Shown: piece after piece, positions 55,143 to 64,000 of the stretch
Position numbering within the stretch: the first letter of the stretch is position 1
Layout of the letters: every line of letters starts with the position of its first letter
Origin: Ewingella sp049889095
Lineage (GTDB): Bacteria; Pseudomonadota; Gammaproteobacteria; Enterobacterales; Enterobacteriaceae
Length of the DNA: 64,000 nt
Assembly (NCBI GenBank): GCA_049889095.1
Contig: JBLJFK010000001.1
Direction: 5' to 3' (one strand)
The notes under the pieces: model-generated
What the model was told of the DNA's origin: nothing
Databases searched by the model: none
What the model saw: only the letters and a program-made list of their open reading frames with translations
Program-made: the position numbers and the translations under genes

Positions 55143-55727
55143 ATGCTGACATTAGTGAGTGAAACCATTGATACCCCGCTCGGTGAACTGGACATTATCA
55201 CGGACATTCAGGGCCACCTGCGTGCGCTTGAGTGGGCTGATTTCCATCATCGCATGATGCAGCTATTGGTACGCCACTATGGTGTGGAAGTCTCAGCCAG
55301 CCCTGTGGTGAACCAGAAAGCAAAGTCTGGCGCGAAAAATGGTTTTAGTCTTAATCCGGGTAGCGTTGATACTAAGGTTCGTCTGCGGATCCAAGATTAT
55401 TTCTCCGGAGATCTGCATGCAATTGATACCCTGCCCGTCGCCACTGCCGGAACTGAATTCCAGCGTCAGGTATGGCAGATGCTGCGCACTATCCCCTGCG
55501 GACAGGTAATGACTTACGGCCAAATGGCGGCTCAGCTGGGTAATCCGGGCGCGTCCAGAGCAGTAGGGCTGGCTAATGGTTCAAATCCGATAAGCGTTGT
55601 CGTACCCTGTCATCGGGTTATCGGCAGCAACGGCACTCTGACCGGATATGCTGGTGGCGTTGACAGGAAGAAGTGGTTACTGATTCATGAAGGTTATTTA
55701 ATGAATCAACAACAAATATTTTTTTAA
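55143..55727 (+). CDS. ogt: methylated-DNA--cysteine S-methyltransferase Ogt
   Basis: 194 residues with the active-site PCHRV and the RAVGLANGSNPI and GYAGGVDRKKWLL blocks. It removes alkyl groups from O6-alkylguanine and O4-alkylthymine in a suicide reaction. It is longer than E. coli Ogt (171): about 20 extra residues lie between the N-terminal domain and the catalytic half (near SPVVNQKAKSGAKNGFSL). The ogt-fnr-uspE order is the standard enterobacterial one. Confidence 0.93.
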   Translation: MLTLVSETIDTPLGELDIITDIQGHLRALEWADFHHRMMQLLVRHYGVEVSASPVVNQKAKSGAKNGFSLNPGSVDTKVRLRIQDYFSGDLHAIDTLPVATAGTEFQRQVWQMLRTIPCGQVMTYGQMAAQLGNPGASRAVGLANGSNPISVVVPCHRVIGSNGTLTGYAGGVDRKKWLLIHEGYLMNQQQIFF

Positions 55728-55888
55728 AACATTACGTTTATTTCTGAATCGAGTGATCCTCGATCGTCTTTTTTGGGGTCGAGATCAAATAATAAGAAAA
55801 TAATTTTTGCTAAAAACAAGGTTTCCTATCAATTCATCCCTTTCACCTAAATTATCCTACTTATAAATTCCGGCAAAAGATGTTAAAA

Positions 55889-55902
55889 TTGACTCATATC
55901 AA
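55889..55902 (+). promoter_or_regulatory. FNR box upstream of fnr
   Basis: TTGAC-TCAT-ATCAA matches the FNR/CRP-family consensus TTGAT-N4-ATCAA with one difference. It lies 20 bases before the fnr start, as in E. coli, where FNR represses its own gene. Confidence 0.85.
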
Positions 55903-55921
55903 TATTGCCAGAGTGAATCTT

Positions 55922-56677
55922 ATGATCCCGGAAAAACGTATTATTCGTCGTATCCAATCTGGTGGTTGTGCCATCCACTGCCAAGACTGCAGTATCAGCC
56001 AGCTGTGTATTCCTTTCACGCTCAATGAACACGAACTCGATCAGCTCGACAATATTATCGAAAGGAAGAAACCGATCCAAAAAGGTCAGGCTCTGTTCAA
56101 GGCCGGCGATTCGTTGAAATCCTTGTACGCCATCCGCTCCGGGACTATCAAGAGCTACACCATCACAGAACAAGGCGATGAGCAGATCACCGGCTTCCAT
56201 CTGGCTGGCGACCTGGTCGGATTCGACGCGATTGGTGGTTTACAGCACCCAAGCTTTGCACTCGCATTGGAAACATCAATGGTGTGTGAAATACCTTTCG
56301 AAACGCTGGATGATCTCTCAGGTAAAATGCCCAATTTGCGCCAGCAAATTATGCGTTTGATGAGCGGTGAAATTAAAGGCGATCAGGATATGATCCTGCT
56401 GCTGTCGAAGAAAAATGCAGAAGAGAGACTGGCCGCATTTATTTACAACCTCTCCCGCCGCTTCGCTGAGCGTGGTTTTTCTCAGCGCGAATTCCGCCTG
56501 ACCATGACCCGTGGTGATATAGGTAATTATCTGGGCTTGACGGTAGAAACCATCAGCCGTTTATTGGGGCGCTTCCAGAAATCAGAGATGCTGAGCGTTA
56601 AAGGCAAATATATTACTATTGAGAATCATGCCCTGCTTTCTCAATTGGCGGGTCAATCCGTCGCCGTTACCGCATAA
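55922..56677 (+). CDS. fnr: anaerobic regulator FNR
   Basis: 251 residues from ATG 55922; an upstream in-frame ATG at 55880 would add residues absent from the family and would overlap the FNR box. All four [4Fe-4S] ligands are at the E. coli positions: C20, C23, C29 and C122. A cNMP-like sensor domain, dimer helix and C-terminal helix-turn-helix (GDIGNYLGLTVETISRLLGRF with E and R contacts) follow. It switches gene expression when oxygen falls. Confidence 0.97.
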   Translation: MIPEKRIIRRIQSGGCAIHCQDCSISQLCIPFTLNEHELDQLDNIIERKKPIQKGQALFKAGDSLKSLYAIRSGTIKSYTITEQGDEQITGFHLAGDLVGFDAIGGLQHPSFALALETSMVCEIPFETLDDLSGKMPNLRQQIMRLMSGEIKGDQDMILLLSKKNAEERLAAFIYNLSRRFAERGFSQREFRLTMTRGDIGNYLGLTVETISRLLGRFQKSEMLSVKGKYITIENHALLSQLAGQSVAVTA

Positions 56678-56819
56678 CCCAGTTGGTCGGATTTTCAAAA
56701 AGAATAATTTGTTGATCCGACTGAACTTATCCGCTGTCCGATTGCTTAATCTTGGTTTACTCTGTACTTAATACACTGAGCTATAACGCTGTTCAATCAC
56801 AGGTGTTAAGGAGTGCCCC

Positions 56820-57779
56820 ATGGCTAAGTATCAGAATATTTTGGTCGCAATTGACCCCAATCAGGACGACCAACCCGCGCTACGTCGTGCAGTTTATCTG
56901 GTCCAGAGAAACGGCGGGCGCATAAAAGCCTTCCTGTCAATTTATGACTTCTCCTATGAAATGACCACTATGCTCTCCCCTGACGAGCGATTAGCCATGC
57001 GGCAAAGCGTGATCACCGAGCGCGAGGCGTGGATTGCCGAACAGTGCCACTACTATGTTGAGGCTGGCATTCCGATTGAGATCAAAGTGGTATGGAATAA
57101 CAAACCTTTCGAAGCAATCATCCAGGAAGTTCTTGCCGCTAAGCACGATCTGCTACTGAAAATGGCCCATCAGCATGACCGACTGGAGTCCGTCATTTTC
57201 ACCCCAACCGACTGGAATTTACTGCGTAAATGCCCATGCCCGGTGTGGATGGTAAAAGACCAGGCATGGCCGGAAAGCGGAAAGGCGTTGGTGGCTGTTA
57301 ATCTCTCCAGCGAAGAGTCCTACCATGATCCGCTTAACATTAAATTAGTACAAGAAACCATCGAACTGGCCGAGCATATCAATCAGACGGAAGTGCACTT
57401 GGTTGGAGCCTATCCGGTCACACCGATCAATATTGCCATCGAATTGCCCGATTTTGATCCGAGCGTCTATAACGATGCCATTCGTGGTCAGCATTTAATT
57501 GCCATGAAAGCCCTGCGGCAGAAATTCCAGCTGGACGAAAAATTTACTCACGTGGAAAAAGGATTGCCGGAGGAAGTTATCCCCGACCTCGCCGAGCATC
57601 TGCAGGCAGGCGTTGTAGTCATCGGTACTATTGGCCGCACAGGATTGTCTGCGGCGTTTCTCGGTAATACCACGGAACAGGTGATCGACCATCTGAAATG
57701 CGATCTGTTAGCGATTAAGCCAGACGATTTTGAGTGCCCTATCACCGCCGAAGATATCGAAGAACAGGACAACGAATAA
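56820..57779 (+). CDS. uspE: universal stress protein UspE
   Basis: 319 residues made of two tandem Usp domains (first from NILVAIDPNQDDQ, second from ALVAVNLSSEESY, with the late GVVVIGTIGRTGLSAAFLGNTTEQV nucleotide-binding block). The E. coli counterpart (316 residues) follows fnr in the same way and helps in stress survival and aggregation. AAGGAG precedes the ATG. It ends at a strong hairpin. Confidence 0.95.
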   Translation: MAKYQNILVAIDPNQDDQPALRRAVYLVQRNGGRIKAFLSIYDFSYEMTTMLSPDERLAMRQSVITEREAWIAEQCHYYVEAGIPIEIKVVWNNKPFEAIIQEVLAAKHDLLLKMAHQHDRLESVIFTPTDWNLLRKCPCPVWMVKDQAWPESGKALVAVNLSSEESYHDPLNIKLVQETIELAEHINQTEVHLVGAYPVTPINIAIELPDFDPSVYNDAIRGQHLIAMKALRQKFQLDEKFTHVEKGLPEEVIPDLAEHLQAGVVVIGTIGRTGLSAAFLGNTTEQVIDHLKCDLLAIKPDDFECPITAEDIEEQDNE

Positions 57780-57810
57780 GAGCAGATATCTGCGTAGATA
57801 GCCCCAAAGA

Positions 57811-57841
57811 AAAAGCCAGTTCATCATGAACTGGCTTTTTT
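57811..57841. terminator. bidirectional terminator between uspE and pntB
   Basis: AAAAGCCAGTTCA and TGAACTGGCTTTT form a perfect 13-base stem around TCA, with A- and T-runs on either side, between convergent genes. Confidence 0.95.
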
Positions 57842-57886
57842 AATGCTTTTTAAAACGTAAATACGGGTAAAGGTCAAAACGCGGTA

Positions 57887-59278
57887 CTACAGCGCGCGGA
57901 GGATATTTTCTACGCTATCTTTAGCATCACCGAACAGCATCTGCGTGTTCTCTTTAAAGAACAGCGGATTCTGAACGCCAGCGTAACCTGTATTCATTGA
58001 ACGTTTAAAGACAATGACGTTCTGCGCTTTCCACACTTCCAGCACCGGCATACCGGCAATTGGGCTGCGCGGATCTTCCTGAGCGGCCGGGTTAACGGTA
58101 TCGTTCGCGCCAATTACCAGCACCACGTCAGTGTCGGTAAAGTCGTCGTTAATTTCGTCCATTTCTAGCACGATGTCATACGGGACACGCGCTTCAGCCA
58201 ATAATACGTTCATATGCCCCGGCAAACGACCTGCCACAGGATGAATACCAAAACGGACTTTGATGCCCATCGCGCGCAGCTTAGCCGTAATATCCTGCAC
58301 CGGATATTGCGCCTGCGCGACTGCCATGCCATAGCCCGGAGTGATGATCACCGAACTCGCACTTTTGAGCATTTCCGCCACATCTTCCGCACTGGCTTCG
58401 CGATATTCACCCATTTCGTCTGCATCACCGGTTGAGGAACCATCGGTACCAAAACCGCCGGCAATCACGCTAATAAACGAACGGTTCATCGCTTTACACA
58501 TGATGAAGGAGAGAATCGCACCGGAAGAACCAACCAGCGCACCGGTAACAATCAGCAGGTCATTGCTGAGCATGAAGCCCGCCGCCGCCGCCGCCCAACC
58601 CGAATAAGAGTTAAGCATCGACACTACGACCGGCATGTCTGCCCCACCGATTGATGAAACTAAATGCCAGCCAAAGCCGAGCGCAATCAGAGTCATGATC
58701 AACAGTGAGAACACTTGCAGGCCAACGCTGTCGGTACGAATGAAGGTGATCATCAGCAGGAAAGAGATGACCAACGCCACCAGATTCAATTTATGACGAT
58801 GCGGCAGAGCTAGCGGCTTAGAAGAAATAATGCCACGCAGTTTGCCGAAAGCCACAATAGAACCGGTGAAGGTCACGCCACCGATGAAGATCCCCAGGAA
58901 CACTTCAGTCAGATGAATATTCTCCATCACAACGTCCATCGGAACTGAGCCGTGATCCAGATAGCTGTTAAAGCCGACCAGAACCGCCGCAAGACCGACG
59001 AAACTGTGCAGAATCGCGACTAACTCCGGCATTTCAGTCATTTCGACTTTACGCGCCAAATAGATACCAATCGCACCACCAATCACCATCGCAATGATGA
59101 TCCAGCCAACGTTGCCTGAGTCAGGCCCGAGAATGGTGGCAATTAATGCAATGGCCATCCCGGTCACGCCAAAAATATTGCCCTGTTTAGATGTTTCGTG
59201 TTTTGACAATCCAGCCAGGCTGAATATGAACAGAATAGCGGCAACGATATAGGCTGCTGTAACTAATCCCCCAGACAT
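57887..59278 (-). CDS. pntB: NAD(P) transhydrogenase subunit beta
   Basis: 463 residues (E. coli 462). Eight or nine membrane helices form half of the proton channel, and the C-terminal NADP-binding domain shows VIITPGYGMAVAQAQYPVQ, GVHP-like IHPVAGRLPGHMNVLLAEA and NDTVNPAAQEDP. With PntA it couples proton re-entry to hydride transfer from NADH to NADP. It begins 10 bases after pntA. Confidence 0.97.
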   Translation of the reverse strand: MSGGLVTAAYIVAAILFIFSLAGLSKHETSKQGNIFGVTGMAIALIATILGPDSGNVGWIIIAMVIGGAIGIYLARKVEMTEMPELVAILHSFVGLAAVLVGFNSYLDHGSVPMDVVMENIHLTEVFLGIFIGGVTFTGSIVAFGKLRGIISSKPLALPHRHKLNLVALVISFLLMITFIRTDSVGLQVFSLLIMTLIALGFGWHLVSSIGGADMPVVVSMLNSYSGWAAAAAGFMLSNDLLIVTGALVGSSGAILSFIMCKAMNRSFISVIAGGFGTDGSSTGDADEMGEYREASAEDVAEMLKSASSVIITPGYGMAVAQAQYPVQDITAKLRAMGIKVRFGIHPVAGRLPGHMNVLLAEARVPYDIVLEMDEINDDFTDTDVVLVIGANDTVNPAAQEDPRSPIAGMPVLEVWKAQNVIVFKRSMNTGYAGVQNPLFFKENTQMLFGDAKDSVENILRAL

Positions 59279-59288
59279 ATGCTACCCC

Positions 59289-60815
59289 TTAATTCTTACG
59301 AAACATCTTCAGCATGCGCTGAGTGACGGTGAATCCGCCGAATATATTGATACTGGCAATCAGTACTGCAATAAATGACAGAACGCTGACCCAGCCGCCG
59401 TGTCCAATTTGCAACACCGCGCCAACGACGATAATTCCTGAAATGGCATTGGTGACCGACATCAGCGGCGTATGCAATGCGTGACTTACGTTCCACACCA
59501 CGTAGTAACCCACTACGCAAGACAGAGCAAATACCGTGAAGTGAGACAGGAACTCTTTCGGCGCCACATTCGCCAGCCAGCCAAACAGGATGATGGCCAC
59601 GGCCATAATGATATATTTGGTGTAAGGCGAAGAGGGTTTGGCTTCTACTTTTGGCAACGGCTCTGCTTTTTTGGCCTGAGGCTGCGCAGAGACCTGAATA
59701 GGTGGCGCAGGCCAGGTCACTTCGCCGGATTTCACCACGGTTACGCCGCGCACCACGGTGTCTTCGAAGTCTACTTCGATATTGCCGTCTTTCTCTTTGC
59801 ACAACAATTTCAGCAGATTCACCAGGTTGGTGCCATAAAGCTGAGAAGACTGGGTCGGTAAACGGCTTGGCAAATCAGTGTAACCGATAATCTTGACACC
59901 ATTCGGCGTCACGGTGATCTGGTCAGCCACGGTCAGTTCGCAATTACCACCGGTTTGTGCCGCCAGATCGACGATCACACTGCCCGATTTCATGGCCGCG
60001 ACCATCTCTTTGGTGATGAGCTTCGGTGCCGGTCGGCCTGGAATTAACGCGGTGGTGACAATGATGTCTACTTCAGCCGCTTGTGCTGCAAACAGGGCCA
60101 TTTCAGCTTTAATAAAGGCTTCTGACATGACCTTGGCATAACCGTCACCGCTGCCCGCTTCTTCTTCGAAGTCCAGTTCAAGGAACTCCGCGCCCATACT
60201 TTGCACTTGCTCCTTAACTTCAGGACGGGTATCAAAAGCACGGACGATAGCGCCCAGGCTCCCCGCAGCACCGATCGCAGCCAGGCCGGCAACGCCCGCA
60301 CCGATGATCATGACTTTCGCAGGTGGTACTTTACCGGCAGCGGTAATTTGTCCGGTAAAAAAGCGGCCAAACTCGTGGGCGGCTTCAACAATTGCGCGGT
60401 AACCCGCAATATTAGCCATTGAGCTTAGGGCATCCAGGGACTGCGCACGGGAGATGCGGGGAACGGAGTCCATCGCCATCGCGGTGATATTGCGCTCAGC
60501 GAGTTGCTGAATAAGTTCTGGATTTTGTGCCGGCCAGATAAAACTTACCAGGGTGGTGCCAGCCTGCAATTTTTGAATTTCATCGCCTTCAGGTGCATTC
60601 ACCTTGAGCACGATATCGGATTGCCAAACTTCATCTCCGCTGACAATTTCAGCGCCTGCTTCCTGATAGGCTGCGTCATCAAAACTGGCCAGTTTCCCGG
60701 CACTTTGCTCGATGGCGACCGTAAAGCCGAGTTTGAGCAGCTGTTCCACCGTTTTCGGCGTGGCTGCGACCCGGGCTTCATTGGTCAACCGTTCTCTTGG
60801 TACACCAATACGCAT
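59289..60815 (-). CDS. pntA: NAD(P) transhydrogenase subunit alpha
   Basis: 508 residues from ATG 60815, with AAGGGA just upstream; 15 extra codons upstream are not family-like. The NAD-binding domain (MRIGVPRERLTNEARVAATP start, IIGAGVAGLAAIGAAGSLGA) is followed by four C-terminal membrane helices from about residue 400. It binds NAD(H) and partners PntB in the inner membrane. Length matches E. coli PntA (510). Confidence 0.97.
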   Translation of the reverse strand: MRIGVPRERLTNEARVAATPKTVEQLLKLGFTVAIEQSAGKLASFDDAAYQEAGAEIVSGDEVWQSDIVLKVNAPEGDEIQKLQAGTTLVSFIWPAQNPELIQQLAERNITAMAMDSVPRISRAQSLDALSSMANIAGYRAIVEAAHEFGRFFTGQITAAGKVPPAKVMIIGAGVAGLAAIGAAGSLGAIVRAFDTRPEVKEQVQSMGAEFLELDFEEEAGSGDGYAKVMSEAFIKAEMALFAAQAAEVDIIVTTALIPGRPAPKLITKEMVAAMKSGSVIVDLAAQTGGNCELTVADQITVTPNGVKIIGYTDLPSRLPTQSSQLYGTNLVNLLKLLCKEKDGNIEVDFEDTVVRGVTVVKSGEVTWPAPPIQVSAQPQAKKAEPLPKVEAKPSSPYTKYIIMAVAIILFGWLANVAPKEFLSHFTVFALSCVVGYYVVWNVSHALHTPLMSVTNAISGIIVVGAVLQIGHGGWVSVLSFIAVLIASINIFGGFTVTQRMLKMFRKN

Positions 60816-61346
60816 AGTATTCCCTTCATCCTTTTCATTGATGAGTAGTGTCATCGACATAACATTGCTTTTTAAGACCTGTGGATTCTTACCGTACGGA
60901 AACTGTTTAAACAGTCATTTATAACCTACTGAATTTCTAATCAATAATCTACGTATCACAGTGATAGTCAGCGAATTAATTAGCAATTTGACGCGGCAAG
61001 TCATAAAGGTGCTGCAAAAGCTGTAAAACACCGACTCAAAAATCTATTTTCTGCAAGAATTCCCACATCTATCACTTTTACCTTCTCACTTTAATCCACG
61101 CACCATCGGCATAAAAGTAACCAAATAGTGAATAATTAACATTTATTTCACTACTTAGTTTGTTCACTAAACTTATATAACTTATGAATAGAAAAAAAAG
61201 TGATACAGCTAGCTGTTACCGACATCGCGAATGACATAAATTACTGAGACACTCGGTATTGTTACATGCAATAATCGGCCGCTAACTTGTTACACATCAA
61301 GAATTCAGCACGTTTCAACATTACTGCGCAAGGTGAAAGGATTTTT
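60816..61346. promoter_or_regulatory. divergent pntA / ydgH intergenic region
   Basis: About 530 AT-rich bases between divergent genes. They should hold both promoters. A ribosome site AAAGG precedes ydgH at about 61336-61340. No gene, strong hairpin or clear operator was found. Confidence 0.5.
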
Positions 61347-62312
61347 ATGAAGCTGACTAAAACGATCATCGCATCGGCCCTGTGTTTAACTCTAACGGCT
61401 ATTTCCGCGTTGTCAGCAGCACAGGCAGCACAAGAAATAGCTCCAAAAAAAGCAGCAGCCATCAAACCCTTTGATCGCATTGTTGTTTCCGGTCGTTTTA
61501 ATACGCTGGGCGACGCGGCAGATGCTGTTTCCCGCCGTGCGGATACGCTGGGTGCAGATTATTTTTATATTCAGGATACAAACAGCTCAGGCAATAGTGG
61601 TAACTGGCGCGTTGTCGCGGACATCTATAAAAAAGATGCGGCTGAAGTCAGTAAGACAACCCATTACCGTGTGATCAATGGCGTAAAAGAATTACCAAAA
61701 GAAGAAGCCTACCTGCTTGAGCCTTATGACACCGTGACCGTCGGCGGTTTCTACCGAAGCCAGCCTGACGTTAATGATGCCATCACTAAAGCGGCGAAAG
61801 AGAAAGGGGCTGACGCCTTCTTTATCGTCCGCCAGATTGATGCCAACAGCGGCGGCAACCAGTACATTACAGCGTTTATATACAAGAAAGATGCACCAAA
61901 ACGTGTCGTTCAGGATCCAGACGCGATTCCGGCAGATTCCGAAGCCGGTAAAGCAGCGCTGGCGGCCGGTGGCGCAGCAGCGAAGAAAGTGGAAATTCCA
62001 GGCGTAGCCTCTTCTACTAGCCCAAGCCGTGACGTTGGTCGCTTCTATGAAACTCAATCCTCAACCGGTCAGCGTTACACAGTGACTGCGGTAAATGGTG
62101 CGAAGATTCAGGAAGTGAATAACGTGACAGCAGCACAAATGGTACCTTTTGACTCGATCACCTTCACTGGTCACTTCAACAGTGTCACGGATGTATCGCA
62201 GGAAGTCGGCAACCGTGCGGCGGCGAAGGGAGCAAAGTTCTACCATGTAACCCGCCAGTGGTCGAACAAGAGTGGTGGTAACCTGACAGTCAGTGCTGAC
62301 TTGTTCAAGTAA
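61347..62312 (+). CDS. ydgH: YdgH, triple DUF1471 exported protein
   Basis: 321 residues from ATG 61347 (the frame opens earlier at 61287). A signal peptide ends AQA, then three DUF1471/YdgH-BhsA repeats follow: FDRIVVSGRF...WRVVADIYK, YDTVTVGGFY...YITAFIYK and FDSITFTGHF...LTVSADLFK. The middle linker is Ala/Lys-rich. Family members act in stress response and envelope properties; the precise role of YdgH is unresolved. It ends at a hairpin. Confidence 0.92.
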   Translation: MKLTKTIIASALCLTLTAISALSAAQAAQEIAPKKAAAIKPFDRIVVSGRFNTLGDAADAVSRRADTLGADYFYIQDTNSSGNSGNWRVVADIYKKDAAEVSKTTHYRVINGVKELPKEEAYLLEPYDTVTVGGFYRSQPDVNDAITKAAKEKGADAFFIVRQIDANSGGNQYITAFIYKKDAPKRVVQDPDAIPADSEAGKAALAAGGAAAKKVEIPGVASSTSPSRDVGRFYETQSSTGQRYTVTAVNGAKIQEVNNVTAAQMVPFDSITFTGHFNSVTDVSQEVGNRAAAKGAKFYHVTRQWSNKSGGNLTVSADLFK

Positions 62313-62331
62313 GCTCTCCTGTTGGTAATAA

Positions 62332-62356
62332 CAAAGGCAGCCGTTGGCTGCCTTTG
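62332..62356 (+). terminator. terminator of ydgH
   Basis: CAAAGGCAGCC and GGCTGCCTTTG form a perfect 11-base stem around GTT. The T-run behind it is poor. Confidence 0.7.
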
Positions 62357-62411
62357 TGCTATGTATTGACTGAATAATCAATCGGGTTATACGCATTTAA
62401 AACGGATAATG

Positions 62412-62831
62412 CTAATGCTGTGCGGGGATCTGTAGGATTTGCACCGTCAGGATCTCATTATTCTGAGATAATTGAAGCAAATGTTTGCATTCAATTTTTA
62501 TTGCTGTCAGCTGATCTTCTTTCAGGGCATAAGGCAGATTTATTTCTATGGCATAAAAACCCTGCTGTTCAGCCAATTCAACCAGACGCACAATATTGGT
62601 CTCATCGCTAACCTGAGTTGAAACCACCTGAAGTGCCAATTCTCGTAAGCTTTCCTGCTTATTTTTTTCCTGCGAGGTACGCGATTTGAGAACCATGCCA
62701 AAGAACGGCATCACACCATAAATCGCATCCAGAAAGCTCCACTGCTTTTTGCACGATGCTGACAGATATTCCATATAGTCAAAGGAGGCTTTTTCACTGC
62801 GTACATCGGGTATCAGGCGACTTTCGCTCAT
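62412..62831 (-). CDS. hypothetical protein, 139 residues
   Basis: 139 residues from an ATG with a purine-rich AGGAGAGG site upstream, so translation looks real. It has no signal peptide; one moderately hydrophobic stretch (FLDAIYGVMPFFGMVLKS, about 33-50) could be a membrane-associated helix, followed by charged, helical sequence to the end (LRELALQVVSTQVSDETNIV, then IEINLPYALKEDQLTAIKI). I recognise no family or motif. It sits between ydgH and rstA on the opposite strand, where E. coli has no gene. Confidence 0.6.
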   Translation of the reverse strand: MSESRLIPDVRSEKASFDYMEYLSASCKKQWSFLDAIYGVMPFFGMVLKSRTSQEKNKQESLRELALQVVSTQVSDETNIVRLVELAEQQGFYAIEINLPYALKEDQLTAIKIECKHLLQLSQNNEILTVQILQIPAQH

Positions 62832-63223
62832 CCCCTTTTCCTCTCCTGGCCAGTGTTAGCACGGTTAAACGCACGAAGAATAGTTAGATTAGTATAATGT
62901 AGCCAAATATTTAACGTTAAGTCTATTCAGCCCTATGATGGCATATATCACTGATACTATGCCAGTCAGTTCAGGCAGTTAGATTAACCCTTTTTTGTCG
63001 TGTGAAAGCTTTTCGTTACGATAGTATTTACACGTCATGAAAGCCGGTTCCATCAGATAAAATATACGTCACGATCTGGGTTAATTAATACGCTAAATTG
63101 AAAATTTTTAACCGTCGTCAGCGTTTCTGTCTGTAAACTGTCACTTTCTATTACGCATGTCTCATAGCACTCGCGAACGACACGGGCTATGCTGACCAAC
63201 GGACATCTATTAGCAGCAAGCCA
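62832..63223. promoter_or_regulatory. divergent intergenic region before rstA
   Basis: About 390 bases containing the promoter of rstA and of the convergently placed hypothetical gene. No convincing PhoP box (paired TGTTTA repeats) was seen, although E. coli rstA is PhoP-dependent. No gene was found. Confidence 0.4.
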
Positions 63224-63955
63224 ATGAATAAAATCGTTTTTGTAGAAGATGATGCAGAAGTCGGCAACCTGATTGCCGCCTATTTAGGCAAACATGATAT
63301 TGACGTTCTGGTTGAACCCCGTGGTGACACCGCGCAGGATCGTATTGCACGCGAAAAACCCGATCTGGTATTACTCGATATTATGCTCCCCGGTAAAGAC
63401 GGCATGACGCTATGCCGCGATCTACGCCCTACTTACAGCGGCCCTATAGTCCTGCTTACCTCGCTGGACAGCGACATGAATCATATTCTGTCACTTGAAA
63501 TGGGGGCGAACGATTACATCCTGAAAACCACGCCACCTGCCGTATTGCTGGCCCGCTTACGTCTGCATTTACGTCAGCACGCACCGCAGTCAGCGGGTGA
63601 CGATAAACCAGCTAAACCGTTGCAAAGCGGTAACGCGCTGCATTTCGGCCAACTCTGTATTGATCCGGTAAACCGCGAAGTCACGCTGGTTGATGAAACC
63701 ATCATTCTTTCGACGTCAGATTTTGATTTGCTGTGGGAACTTGCCACCCATGCCGGGCGAATTATGGATCGCGAAGCCTTACTGCTAAATCTGCGCGGAG
63801 TCAGCTATGACGGACTGGATCGCAGCATTGATGTGGCGATATCTCGCCTGCGCCGCAAACTTTACGACAACGCCCTGGAGCCTTTCCGTATAAAAACCGT
63901 GCGTAACAAAGGCTATCTTTTTGCACCGAATGCCTGGGAGAAAGGCGAAGAATGA
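63224..63955 (+). CDS. rstA: response regulator RstA
   Basis: 243 residues. The receiver domain has acidic pocket E8-D9-D10, phospho-acceptor D52 in LLDIMLPG and the late K101, followed by an OmpR-type winged helix (DRSIDVAISRLRRKLYDNALEPFRIKTVRNKGYLF in outline). It is partnered with the RstB kinase encoded next. In E. coli RstAB is under PhoPQ control and affects acid tolerance and adhesion genes. Its stop overlaps the rstB start by four bases. Confidence 0.93.
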   Translation: MNKIVFVEDDAEVGNLIAAYLGKHDIDVLVEPRGDTAQDRIAREKPDLVLLDIMLPGKDGMTLCRDLRPTYSGPIVLLTSLDSDMNHILSLEMGANDYILKTTPPAVLLARLRLHLRQHAPQSAGDDKPAKPLQSGNALHFGQLCIDPVNREVTLVDETIILSTSDFDLLWELATHAGRIMDREALLLNLRGVSYDGLDRSIDVAISRLRRKLYDNALEPFRIKTVRNKGYLFAPNAWEKGEE

Positions 63956-64000
63956 AAAAGCTTTTCATCCAGTTTTTTCTGCTGTTGCTGGTTTGCTTTC
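63952..64000 (+). CDS. rstB: sensor kinase RstB, start only
   Basis: The ATG at 63952 overlaps the rstA stop (ATGA). The first 16 codons read MKKLFIQFFLLLLVCF, the N-terminal membrane helix of RstB. The rest lies beyond the window. The call rests mainly on this position behind rstA. Confidence 0.8.
   Translation, partial: MKKLFIQFFLLLLVCF

Noticed and set aside
1..64000. CRISPR arrays, tRNA or rRNA genes, insertion sequences, prophage genes
   Set aside because: I looked for regularly spaced direct repeats, tRNA-like cloverleaf arms and transposase, integrase or phage proteins; none was convincing.

Overview
The window reads as ordinary chromosome of a gamma-proteobacterium of the order Enterobacterales. 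Genes such as rnb, dacD, the bcs cellulose locus, ydfG, ynfA/ynfB/ynfD, cbl, glgX, ogt-fnr-uspE, pntAB, ydgH and rstAB are recognisable by close protein similarity. The pairing of ogt-fnr-uspE directly with pntBA-ydgH-rstAB, plus an mpgP/GT81 glycosylglycerate pair, suggests the Yersinia/Serratia/Rahnella/Ewingella side of the order rather than Escherichia. That placement is inference from gene order and was not tested. No rRNA, tRNA, CRISPR array, insertion sequence or prophage was found.

Layout. 1-7.2 kb: transport with an iron flavour. It holds a metal/phosphonate-type ABC importer (ATPase, binding protein, permease cut by the window edge), a DUF817 membrane protein, the FetAB exporter, and an FAD-dependent monooxygenase behind a perfect 7-1-7 Fur-type palindrome. 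7.4-13.6 kb: one co-directional cluster of a GntR/FadR regulator, a Cys/Met-metabolism PLP enzyme and a complete carbohydrate-type ABC importer, closed by a strong terminator. 13.7-19.7 kb: RNase II, a YdeP-type molybdopterin oxidoreductase and the carboxypeptidase DacD, with an orphan terminator upstream of dacD. 19.7-20.3 kb: about 600 bases of non-coding DNA packed with perfect hairpins and TTCAAATTC-type AT tracts. 20.4-34.9 kb: a LysR regulator, YjjA, and the divergent cellulose locus bcsEFG / bcsRQABC, in which the usual bcsZ endoglucanase gene is absent. 34.9-50.2 kb: metabolic and regulatory genes (tag, a GlxA-type regulator with an HD hydrolase, yqfB, a nitrilase-family enzyme with its LysR neighbour, KTSC, pirin, aldo/keto reductase, ydfG, ynf genes, cbl, a 2-hydroxyacid dehydrogenase, glgX), with a roughly 1 kb gene-poor stretch at 39.95-40.9 kb that holds a broken secreted-protein gene. 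50.3-64 kb: apbE, mpgP with a GT81 synthase, terC, ogt, fnr, uspE, pntBA, ydgH, a hypothetical gene, rstA and the first codons of rstB.

How the genes work together. The bcs genes encode a c-di-GMP-controlled, phosphoethanolamine-modified cellulose secretion machine: BcsA synthase with PilZ domain, BcsB, BcsC outer-membrane channel, BcsE/F/G accessory proteins, and BcsR/Q. mpgP and the GT81 gene together could make a glycosylglycerate compatible solute. fnr carries its own FNR box. fetAB would export iron. The GntR-PLP-ABC cluster looks like a self-contained uptake-and-cleavage unit whose substrate cannot be read from the sequence.

Nothing in the window is clearly a new defence or mobile system. 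The least explained parts are the hairpin mosaic at 19.7-20.3 kb, the orphan terminator near 18.3 kb, the GntR-PLP-ABC unit, and several short or decayed ORFs.
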